6,839 bases of DNA from contig JAGQQQ010000504.1 of NCBI GenBank assembly GCA_020426125.1, positions 1-6,839 of the forward strand, read 5' to 3'. The first letter of the stretch is position 1, and each line of letters starts with the position of its first letter. Below the pieces are notes generated by a model. That model did not search any database, was not told where the DNA came from, and saw only the letters and a program-made list of their open reading frames with translations. Of the stretch, positions 1-6,417 are shown in pieces. The translations under genes were made by a program, and so were the position numbers. The DNA comes from Planctomycetaceae bacterium. Its GTDB lineage: Bacteria > Planctomycetota > Planctomycetia > Planctomycetales > Planctomycetaceae.

Positions 1-1948
1 TGCGGACCGTTCCGTTTTGCCCCAGACGAGCCACGCGCACTTGTGACAATTCATAGGGACTGGTGATGATTTCCGACACCCCGAGGAGGACGGTGCGATC
101 ATCCGCCTCATCGGCTTCATGTTCGGGGCCGACTTCCCGATCGTGATAGCAATTCCTACGGAACAATTGGGCGTGAACATCGCCCGGGAAGGCTTCGCGA
201 ATCTTTTGCCCCAGTTCATCGACATGCCGTTGGATCCGAGGATTCACCGGGAGCGTCCAGTCAAAATTACTGGGCGCTTTTCTTGGTTCAGCGGGGATGG
301 TGAGCGTCCTCGCGAGTCGGGGAGTCCATTTGTCGACGTTCTCGACAATCGTCGCCCGGACGGGGAGCGTCCCCTGGACGACGGGAGGGACCCGCGCCGC
401 GTCGGCTTGCGCTGCTTGCTGTAGTTGATAGACATCCGCCGCACCCAACTTGCGGTGACTGACCGGCGAATACAAGGCGTTCGTGAGCGGAACTTCCTGC
501 CGACCGGAGGAAGACGAAAAATGCAATTGAATGCGGTTTTCCCGAGCGACCAAGCCGTCTTCCGTCACGTCGATGAATGTGACGCTCCCGCCGTTGTCGC
601 GGCCTGCCATCATGACGTTTGACAACGCGATCGCCCCCCCCGCGAAGACCAACGTCGTTAAGGGAAACGTCACCCACGTCAATCTTCGCAGCCGAAGTTT
701 GCCCAAGCCGATCCACTCCGCTGGTCCAATCGCCAGGATATAGAGCATCAAGGTCAGCCCCATTAACCAGAGCGGGACCAATTGCATCCCCGATGGCAAC
801 GTTGCCTGAAGCAGGCCCGTTCCTCCGGAGATCGGTTGCGGCCGAAAGTCCGCGGCCATGCGATCCAGTTCGCGGTTGTCTCCATAAACCTGTTCGTTGC
901 GTAGCGTCTGCAGGACATCGAGCGAAAGGAAGCCGTTTCTGAGGATGGAGCCCTTCTGGTCCTCGCGAAGATCCCATAGCAGGCAGAGTGCTTCTCGCCA
1001 TTTCCGCGAGTTCGCCTGCCGGGTGATGTCGTCGACTTTCGTGACGAGTACCGTCCCCCAACCAAAACGGTTGGTCAGCAGCGAGGCGTTTTCCGGCCAC
1101 AGGAGTTCCCCTGATGTGGTTCGTGAGAAGAATCCCGAGTCCAACCTCTTCCCCAAAAGCTCATGGAGCAAATCAACGTCTTCGGAATTGAACGGGGACT
1201 CGTCCACGGCCACGCAGAGCCTCCCTCCCCCCCGGACCCAGCCGACGATGGCCGCGCGCTGCTGCTCGGACAATTTTCCCAAGGCGTCCCCCCAGATCAC
1301 CAGTAGATCCTGGACGCAGTGCTGGAGAGGAAGTGTCGGCAGGTCCGCGACGTCGATCGGAGACGTCAGCGTTCGCATCGGAATTTTTTCTCCCGCACCC
1401 GGAAGGGCACGAAACCAGCGATCCAAGGCCAGCGTCCCTTCAATCTCATCAAGTTCATCACGTTTGAGCGAATCGCGGTTGGTGGCCACGCGGAGAACCA
1501 ACGTGCGTGAGTTGACGCCTCGAAGCGTCAGATTCTGCTCGCTGATCAGAAACCGGCCACGCTCTGAGACAAATGTTGTCCTCACGGTGAACTGCGAATC
1601 CCAGTGATCCGACTCGACCGGGGGGAGAAGAAACTGAAAGTATTGCGTCCCTTCGGTGAGGTGCAGATCGGGAAGGACCGACACCGATGTCAGGTCCCCG
1701 GACATGTCTGTGATCTGAAACTGCAAATCCCCTTCCAAAATGGCGGGCGGGCCTGTCCATTGAACACGAACCGACATCGGGATGGGCCCAGTGGTCCGCA
1801 TCGGCGTCGAACTGGAATCGATGTCGACGATCAACGGGATCGTGTCTGCCGTCACGACCTGTTCCGCTTGGCCAATTCCCGTGAGAATGGCGAGTAGAGC
1901 GATGGGGATTCGCAACCTCAACATCAGTCTTGCCACCGTTCCGAACAT
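1..1948 (-). CDS. GATase-like membrane protein of a DUF58/VWA module (partial, C-terminus off the left edge)
   Basis: An uninterrupted frame of 649 codons runs from an ATG at 1948 to the left edge, so the C-terminus is missing. Residues 1-30 look like a signal peptide: basic stretch LRLR, hydrophobic IPIALLAILTGIG, likely cleavage after GQA. Residues 35-150 look like a beta-rich extracytoplasmic domain. Residues 216-250 (LVIWGD ... GWVRGGGRLCVAVDE) match the class I glutamine amidotransferase-like core seen in planctomycete membrane proteins next to BatA-like genes. I see no nucleophile elbow with catalytic Cys, so it is probably not an enzyme. Two membrane helices follow, at 391-413 (ending AIGPAEWIG) and 425-445, joined by a basic loop KLRLRR that should be cytosolic. 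The start is uncertain. ATG at 1924 gives a tidier signal peptide and has GGTGG 8 bases upstream. ATG at 2044 is in frame but would bury the signal peptide. Role inferred: envelope partner of the VWA protein. Confidence 0.8.
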   Translation of the reverse strand, partial: MFGTVARLMLRLRIPIALLAILTGIGQAEQVVTADTIPLIVDIDSSSTPMRTTGPIPMSVRVQWTGPPAILEGDLQFQITDMSGDLTSVSVLPDLHLTEGTQYFQFLLPPVESDHWDSQFTVRTTFVSERGRFLISEQNLTLRGVNSRTLVLRVATNRDSLKRDELDEIEGTLALDRWFRALPGAGEKIPMRTLTSPIDVADLPTLPLQHCVQDLLVIWGDALGKLSEQQRAAIVGWVRGGGRLCVAVDESPFNSEDVDLLHELLGKRLDSGFFSRTTSGELLWPENASLLTNRFGWGTVLVTKVDDITRQANSRKWREALCLLWDLREDQKGSILRNGFLSLDVLQTLRNEQVYGDNRELDRMAADFRPQPISGGTGLLQATLPSGMQLVPLWLMGLTLMLYILAIGPAEWIGLGKLRLRRLTWVTFPLTTLVFAGGAIALSNVMMAGRDNGGSVTFIDVTEDGLVARENRIQLHFSSSSGRQEVPLTNALYSPVSHRKLGAADVYQLQQAAQADAARVPPVVQGTLPVRATIVENVDKWTPRLARTLTIPAEPRKAPSNFDWTLPVNPRIQRHVDELGQKIREAFPGDVHAQLFRRNCYHDREVGPEHEADEADDRTVLLGVSEIITSPYELSQVRVARLGQNGTVR

Positions 1949-2116
1949 GGAAAAGGTCTCATCGGTCAACGAATTGTGACGTCCAAACAGACGGTTTCGA
2001 ATGACAATTTCGAAGAAGGACACATCTGATGATGGCGTCCCCATTTCCTCGAATCACACCTTCGGTTGACGGAAAGCAGCGACGAGTCGCCGCACTCCAA
2101 AGGAATCGTTGATTGT
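1949..2116. other. Spacer between the VWA gene and the GATase-like gene
   Basis: This 168-bp gap is several times longer than the others in the cluster. I see no convincing -35/-10 pair and no terminator: there is no hairpin followed by a T run on the minus strand. It holds a very short GC-rich inverted repeat at 2079-2090 (gcgac/gtcgc around 2 bases) and two copies of TTTCGAA at 1995-2001 and 2008-2014. The frame of the downstream gene is open back to a stop at 2054-2056, so part of the gap could in principle be an N-terminal extension starting at 2044. The signal peptide argues against that. Confidence 0.4.
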
Positions 2117-4042
2117 CTAATCAGGAATCCCAGCGGGACGCTTCTGGAAATACCACCATTCAAACAGCAGTAACGCAAAGGCCGCAAACGCGATCTTCGG
2201 CCAAAGTGGTTTGTCCGTCTTCAATTTCTGGTCCTCCGCCTGGACCGACAGTTCATTGAACTGAATCTTGTCCACGGCGAACAGCGACGTCTCGGAGGGA
2301 TCGAGCAGGCCGACGCCGATCTTGTCGACGAGGTTCCCCTCCGACCGGATTTCGTATTCGCCGATCTGTGAGGCGGGAACGCCGACGAGCAGTCCATCGT
2401 CATTGGTCATGCGCTCTTCATGCTTGCCATCGGGACGAGTGACACGATACGTCTCATTCTTGGTCAGGCTGACCGACGGCAGCACGCCTGTCTTCGCCGC
2501 CTGCATTTCTCCCAGTGACGCAAACTGAAGCGCCTCGCTAAGGAGATTATTGACCAACACCGGAAAGCCGACGCGATACGGGAGCGTCGAGCGGTCGGTG
2601 TGAAACAGGAGAAAGTAGGTCACTTTGGTGCCGTCGCGCTGACGGAGAATCAGCGGGCCGCGATTGCCGTAGGCCAGCATGGTATACCCTAGCTGCTCGA
2701 TATCGGGATCCTCGACCCCCTCCTTCTTTTCGGGCGATTCGGAGATGATGACATCTTTCAATTGCACATGCTGCAGAAGTTGAGCATCCCGTTGAAAATC
2801 GACCACTTCGGCGGGTTCCTCAAGGATGGTGATCATCTCCGTGAGGTCATCCGGCAGAGTGCCGACCATCAAGACCACCGGCGCTTCCCGAGCCTGGTCG
2901 TCGGCCTGATCGGAAATCACCAGATCGTACGCGACGCGGTCGGCGGCACCATCTCCGGCGGGCTCCACACGCACTCCTTCCAGCGATTCCAACGCATGTC
3001 GAAACGTCAACAACTCTGGGGGACAGTAGACAGTAATCTCCCTCGCCGCGGGCAGATCGAGCCACGCCCGATTGTCGATCTCCAGGGCATCCGCCCCGAT
3101 CGGTTCGAGTTTCGCCACTAAGTGATTGGCCGCATCCGCGGGAACTCCGAAAACGAGTCGTTGCGACTCGCCCGGACCGAGAATGACGCGATCTTCCCCG
3201 GCAACCTGTCCGTTGGCCATCAGCACGACTCTCGACTCGGTACTCCCCGATGGAGTCCCTTCCACGCGAAGGAAGACATCCCAGCGTTCTTGGTTTGCCC
3301 GCCGGGCGTTGAGGGCCGTGATGCCCATGTTGTTTCCGGCCGCGGGCATCTGAAAGAAGTCGACGGCAAAGGGCAAATCAAAGTTCACCGCGGCCATCGG
3401 TTTGCCGGTCGCGGGATTGATTCGCGTGGGCAGGTTGCCGTCTGAATAGAACCGAATCTTCTCGATCTCGTGAGTCCTCGCGAGTGCCTGGGACAGGCGC
3501 AGGCCATCTTCGATCTTGCTGGGAACATCAACAATCTCGATCGACTCGAGCGCTTCTCTCAGCACCGGTTTGTTGTCGGTGAAGTCGGTCAGACGCCGCG
3601 CGGAATTGCCGACGGAAATCAATGTCAGTTGCTGCCCCGGCATGAGCCCCTCGATGATTTCTGCGACCTCTTCCTTGGCCAGTTCGAGACGAGTTTTCCC
3701 TTCGGCGTCCGTGGCGGCCATGCTCGCGGAACAGTCGATGAGAATCGGGAGATACTGGAGCCGTTCGGCATCCCCGGGAAAAAATGGCTGCATCGCCGCC
3801 AGGGCAATCAGGCATAAGAGCGCCAGTTGGAGAAAGAGCAGGATGTTCCGTTTGAACCGCTGGAAAGGGGCATTCACTCGCTGGTCATTGATCACCTGTC
3901 GCCAGAGTGCCAACGAAGACACTTCGAGTCGGGTCCGACGAAGTTTCAAAAAGTAAAACACAATGATCGGAATCAGCAGGCTGAACAGCCACGCCGACGA
4001 GGGAGTGAAGAAATTGGGAATCCAACTTGTGAGCCAACTCAT
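2117..4042 (-). CDS. BatA-like VWA-domain membrane protein
   Basis: This 641-residue protein starts MSWLTSWIPNFFTP, a typical opening for the BatA / aerotolerance-regulator N-terminal family. Helix 1 (about 17-33) is followed by basic KLRRTR, so the loop to helix 2 (about 67-86) should be cytosolic and the bulk extracytoplasmic. A VWA domain occupies about 97-205. Its metal-binding DxSxS motif is D103-C-S105-A-S107, there is a YSDG strand at 199-202, and Ser175 sits where the usual MIDAS Thr is expected. Residues about 240-330 look like a beta-rich accessory domain, and 335-500 resemble the degenerate GATase-like region of long BatA homologues, ending near PYRVGFPVLVNNLL. A last helix lies at about 615-631. 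The SD is weak (GGAAGA, 11 bases from the ATG). The gene follows the DUF4058 gene by 45 bp. Likely role: divalent-metal-dependent protein interaction at the envelope, working with the DUF58 protein. The family function is not biochemically settled. Confidence 0.9.
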   Translation of the reverse strand: MSWLTSWIPNFFTPSSAWLFSLLIPIIVFYFLKLRRTRLEVSSLALWRQVINDQRVNAPFQRFKRNILLFLQLALLCLIALAAMQPFFPGDAERLQYLPILIDCSASMAATDAEGKTRLELAKEEVAEIIEGLMPGQQLTLISVGNSARRLTDFTDNKPVLREALESIEIVDVPSKIEDGLRLSQALARTHEIEKIRFYSDGNLPTRINPATGKPMAAVNFDLPFAVDFFQMPAAGNNMGITALNARRANQERWDVFLRVEGTPSGSTESRVVLMANGQVAGEDRVILGPGESQRLVFGVPADAANHLVAKLEPIGADALEIDNRAWLDLPAAREITVYCPPELLTFRHALESLEGVRVEPAGDGAADRVAYDLVISDQADDQAREAPVVLMVGTLPDDLTEMITILEEPAEVVDFQRDAQLLQHVQLKDVIISESPEKKEGVEDPDIEQLGYTMLAYGNRGPLILRQRDGTKVTYFLLFHTDRSTLPYRVGFPVLVNNLLSEALQFASLGEMQAAKTGVLPSVSLTKNETYRVTRPDGKHEERMTNDDGLLVGVPASQIGEYEIRSEGNLVDKIGVGLLDPSETSLFAVDKIQFNELSVQAEDQKLKTDKPLWPKIAFAAFALLLFEWWYFQKRPAGIPD

Positions 4043-4087
4043 CGTGTTTCAAATCTTCCGGGAGAATCGCTTTGCCAAAATCGGGGA

Positions 4088-4849
4088 TTAACGAGCCTGC
4101 AGGCATTCGGTGACCCAGGCCAGACCTGACGAATCCAATGGGGGATCAATCTCCGCATCGTAGTCCAGGGCGTAGTCGTAACCTCGTCGGTTGTAAACCA
4201 GGTCGAATGCCCGTTGGAGATCCAAACCGATATCGGGCTGGGTCTCCAACGGAATCGGAATGACCGGCAAACGGTCCGTCAGGCTCCAGGAATATCCTGC
4301 GACATGGGCGCGATCGCCGTGTCGGATCACGAACGCGCAGAACTCCCCATCCACCAACACGGGAGCGGAAGGCAATCGCGTTCCCCCTCGTAGTAGGTCG
4401 ATCTCAACAATGTTTGCCGCCGTTTTCAGATAATTGGCGCGTTTTGTAAGATATTCTTTTTGGCCCCCATGAGAATCTTTGTTTGTCGGAGAGAGCAATT
4501 CGATCACGGTGATTATTCGCCGTTGATCGCGGGAGCGAATTGTCAGAAACGCCTGCCCCTCATCGTCCTCTGCCGGAACCTGGACGATTTGTGGCTCCAG
4601 AGTTGAAACCGTCACGTTGTCGGGCCGGGACTGCGAGGTCCCTTCGCCGCTCACCAACGACACGTCGGGCTTGTACATCCGTTGCCCATCAGCCGAAGAA
4701 AGAAAGATATAGCGCTCCACGTCCACGGTGTAATTGGGCCGGACCAGCGGCACGAGCAGTTCCGCCAGAGTCACAATATAGACGGAGTGAAACTCCTCGA
4801 ATCGTTGCGATTCAATAAAAGGATCCATTCCGGGAAATGGAGATGGCAT
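4088..4849 (-). CDS. DUF4058 family protein
   Basis: This 253-residue protein begins MPSPFPGMDPFIE, the hallmark N-terminus of DUF4058. That fixes the start at 4849 even though the frame stays open to an ATG at 4981 inside the DUF58 gene. GGAGG, 8 bases upstream, supports this start. Family-typical blocks follow: KPDVSLV (60-66), VIELLSPTNK (115-124), a basic and aromatic KEYLTKRANYL stretch (131-141), VEIDLLRGG (148-156), and an acidic C-terminal ALDYDAEIDPPL (227-238). The function is unknown. The PD at 61-62, Glu117 and nearby Lys124 resemble the layout of PD-(D/E)XK nuclease-fold proteins such as Uma2; that link is my inference. No signal peptide or membrane helix is seen, so it is probably cytosolic. 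The gene sits 32 bp after DUF58 and 45 bp before the VWA gene, in the middle of the module, and is probably co-transcribed. Confidence 0.9.
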   Translation of the reverse strand: MPSPFPGMDPFIESQRFEEFHSVYIVTLAELLVPLVRPNYTVDVERYIFLSSADGQRMYKPDVSLVSGEGTSQSRPDNVTVSTLEPQIVQVPAEDDEGQAFLTIRSRDQRRIITVIELLSPTNKDSHGGQKEYLTKRANYLKTAANIVEIDLLRGGTRLPSAPVLVDGEFCAFVIRHGDRAHVAGYSWSLTDRLPVIPIPLETQPDIGLDLQRAFDLVYNRRGYDYALDYDAEIDPPLDSSGLAWVTECLQAR

Positions 4850-4857
4850 TATTCGAT

Positions 4858-4862
4858 CCTCC
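4858..4862 (-). promoter_or_regulatory. Ribosome binding site for the DUF4058 gene
   Basis: GGAGG on the minus strand ends 8 bases before the ATG at 4849. It decides the start in favour of the conserved MPSPFPGMDP N-terminus over the longer open frame. Confidence 0.75.
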
Positions 4863-4881
4863 ACATTTTCCGCATCTCCTG

Positions 4882-5781
4882 CTACCTGATCCACCCCTGT
4901 CGCAGGAGCGTGTCGAACAGCACCGTTTTGAGCGGTGCGTCGCTTCCCACAGACAAAAACCGTCCAGCGCGTTTGCGGCACTCGCTGCCGAGATAGTCTT
5001 CCAGCGCCTGCCGGTGCTCGTGATAGATGCCTAAGAGTTCCCCAACGGAGGAGACGTCCAGCGTCTGGCTGCTTTCACTGTCGACAAACCGCAGGTCGCC
5101 GGTCAGTTCGGGGTTCCGTTCCGAGGGTCCGAGAATCTGTAAGCCGAAGATCTCCAGGCCGGCTCCGTGAAGCAAGTTGAATGACCGTGAGACGTCCCCA
5201 AAGGTCAGGAAATCGGAGATAACGATGGCAGTCCCTTTCCCGCGATGGTTCTTTAAGACCTCCTCGATGGCCAGGTCGATCCCCAGGTCACCGGCGGCGG
5301 AGAGACCTTCGAGGAACCCGAAGAACTTTTTGAGGCTCGCCCGTCCGCTACACGGTTTCAGGTTGGGCGTCGTCCTCGGCGGGGGGCCGCAAGGATAGAC
5401 ACTGACCTTTTCCACACTCATCAGGCCCATCACTCCCAATGACGCCGCGAGTTGCCGTGCGAGTTCGAATTTGCCTTCAAAGGCCATACTCGCGGAGGTA
5501 TCAATGAGAATCGGAACGTGCATCTCCTCTTCGTGGGCGAAGAGTTTGAGATAGGGCTGATTCAACCGGGAAAAGATGTTCCAATCGACATACCGCATAT
5601 CGTCGCCGGGGACATAGTCGCGGAAGTCGGAAAACTCGATGCTCGTTCCCCCTTTGCCGGAGAGGTGCTCTCCGCGCATGCGGTTCGTCCGACGGCGACG
5701 GGGGTTGATCCGCATCCGCTCCGCCCGCGCGAGGACGTCATTGGGGAGCAGCTTGGTAAATTGGGACGTTGAAACGGACAC
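4882..5781 (-). CDS. DUF58 domain protein (VWA-like, MoxR-associated family)
   Basis: This 299-residue protein is full length for the short DUF58 type. The signature lies at 48-72: FSDFRDYVPGDDMRYVDWN, followed by SRL. It corresponds to the 'YxPGDDxRxIDW' motif that defines the family. A VWA-like half follows, with the metal-site motif D94-T-S96-A-S98 (ILIDTSASM) and a VISDF strand at 187-191. A basic region precedes the signature (NPRRRRTNRMRG, 26-37). No membrane helix is seen, so it should be cytosolic. DUF58 proteins are normally encoded directly after a MoxR AAA+ ATPase and are thought to act with it in complex assembly or activation. Here the preceding gene is Uma2, and no MoxR is in the window. 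The start is GTG, with AAGGA 6 bases upstream. The Uma2 stop lies 29 bp upstream, across a small duplication. Confidence 0.93.
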   Translation of the reverse strand: MSVSTSQFTKLLPNDVLARAERMRINPRRRRTNRMRGEHLSGKGGTSIEFSDFRDYVPGDDMRYVDWNIFSRLNQPYLKLFAHEEEMHVPILIDTSASMAFEGKFELARQLAASLGVMGLMSVEKVSVYPCGPPPRTTPNLKPCSGRASLKKFFGFLEGLSAAGDLGIDLAIEEVLKNHRGKGTAIVISDFLTFGDVSRSFNLLHGAGLEIFGLQILGPSERNPELTGDLRFVDSESSQTLDVSSVGELLGIYHEHRQALEDYLGSECRKRAGRFLSVGSDAPLKTVLFDTLLRQGWIR

Positions 5782-5787
5782 GAAAGT

Positions 5788-5792
5788 TCCTT
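5788..5792 (-). promoter_or_regulatory. Ribosome binding site for the DUF58 gene (GTG start)
   Basis: AAGGA on the minus strand lies 6 bases from the GTG at 5781-5779 and abuts the 17-bp tandem repeat. It supports the non-ATG start. Confidence 0.7.
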
Positions 5793-5826
5793 GTCAATCA
5801 CACTCAACAGTCAATCACACTCAACA
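5793..5826. repeat. Perfect 17-bp tandem duplication across the Uma2 stop codon
   Basis: The plus-strand unit gtcaatcacactcaaca occurs twice head to tail with no mismatch, at 5793-5809 and 5810-5826. The right copy encodes the last Uma2 residues (VECD) and the stop; the left copy is a non-coding echo of them. Without one copy, the Uma2 stop would sit 12 bases from the DUF58 GTG instead of 29. The lack of any difference suggests a recent slippage event. Confidence 0.9.
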
Positions 5827-6365
5827 AACAGATCCGCGACCTGACACTCAAATTCTGGAAGGACGGAAGACGTCAGGCTGTCGTTGTTGCGGTAGACCTG
5901 GAGTGGAGAGTCTCCACGAACGACATGGACCGCCCGTAGGTCGGGGTCGATCACCCAGACCTCCGCGGCGCCGGCGGCGAGAAATTCATCCACCTTGGAC
6001 ATCACGTCGGACCACCGGTCATTTGGAGACAGCACTTCAATGCACAGATCGGGAACAACCTCCACCCAACCTGTGGGTGCTCCGTCGGGAAGCCGGCGGT
6101 TTTGGATGAAATAGATATCGGGTCCCCGGACGGTATCGGGGCCACGTTCGGTGACAACGCCACTGTCGTTGGTGGCGATTTTTCCGAGTTGGGCGTGTTT
6201 GTTCCACTGCTTCAGCAGAAAGGTGACCTCGCCACAGACAATCCCATGTCGCGCTCCGGGACGGACCATCTCGATCAATTCCCCTTTGACGAGTTCCGCA
6301 GGAGACTCCAACAAAAGTTCGTAAGCCTCCTCGGCGGTGTATTGTTCGGATTGAACATTTCCCAT
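5811..6365 (-). CDS. Uma2 family protein (DUF820, PD-(D/E)XK nuclease-like fold)
   Basis: This 184-residue protein has the usual length and blocks of Uma2. An N-terminal helix TAEEAYELL (10-18) is followed by LVKGELIEM (25-33), the conserved His in GARHG (37-41), RGPDIYFI (80-87), LCIEVLSPND (107-116), KVDEFLAAGAAEVWVID (124-140) and a C-terminal LPEFECQVADLF. Candidate active-site residues of the PD-(D/E)XK fold are Asp83, Glu110 and Lys124, by family analogy. Uma2 proteins are called putative endonucleases, but activity is unproven for nearly all of them. No membrane segment is present. The ATG at 6365 is preceded by AAGGG with a 5-base spacer. The frame upstream holds no better start before a stop at 6414-6416. 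Uma2 genes are often present in many copies in planctomycetes and cyanobacteria, so its position before DUF58 may be functional or accidental. Confidence 0.92.
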   Translation of the reverse strand: MGNVQSEQYTAEEAYELLLESPAELVKGELIEMVRPGARHGIVCGEVTFLLKQWNKHAQLGKIATNDSGVVTERGPDTVRGPDIYFIQNRRLPDGAPTGWVEVVPDLCIEVLSPNDRWSDVMSKVDEFLAAGAAEVWVIDPDLRAVHVVRGDSPLQVYRNNDSLTSSVLPEFECQVADLFVECD

Positions 6366-6375
6366 GTCCGCCCTT

Positions 6376-6417
6376 TCAATGTTCCGTAGCGACGGGATAT
6401 TCAGATTGTTCGGTCAT
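6376..6417 (-). CDS. Possible 13-codon ORF overlapping the hydrolase stop
   Basis: The frame encodes MTEQSEYPVATEH and ends in TGA. Its ATG overlaps the hydrolase TGA as ATGA, the classic arrangement for translational coupling. It has its own SD (AAAAGGA, 6-base spacer), and its stop lies 10 bases before the Uma2 ATG. It could be a coupling or leader peptide that carries ribosomes to Uma2, the remnant of an older N-terminus or lost gene, or chance. No homologue is recognised. At this length the coding call rests only on the start context and spacing. Confidence 0.35.
   Translation of the reverse strand: MTEQSEYPVATEH

Noticed and set aside
288..1100. 270-codon open frame on the minus strand
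   Set aside because: It overlaps the GATase-like gene in another frame. The product is rich in Arg, Gly and Pro with no hydrophobic or family pattern, whereas the other frame gives a signal peptide, a GATase-like core and membrane helices.
897..1607. 236-codon open frame on the plus strand
   Set aside because: It lies wholly antisense to the GATase-like gene. Its composition is Ser/Arg-rich with no recognisable domain, as expected from the mirror of a GC-rich gene.
2079..2090. GC-rich inverted repeat as a terminator after the VWA gene
   Set aside because: Five-base arms around two bases make a poor hairpin, and no T run follows on the minus strand.
1966..2187. 73-codon open frame on the minus strand across the spacer
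   Set aside because: It overlaps the end of the VWA gene in another frame, shows no family features, and runs past the likely start region of the next gene without a sensible SD.
4850..4981. N-terminal extension of the DUF4058 protein to an ATG at 4981
   Set aside because: It would overlap the DUF58 3' end by about 100 bases, the added residues look like an out-of-frame reading, and the family N-terminus MPSPFPGMDP with a good SD begins at 4849.
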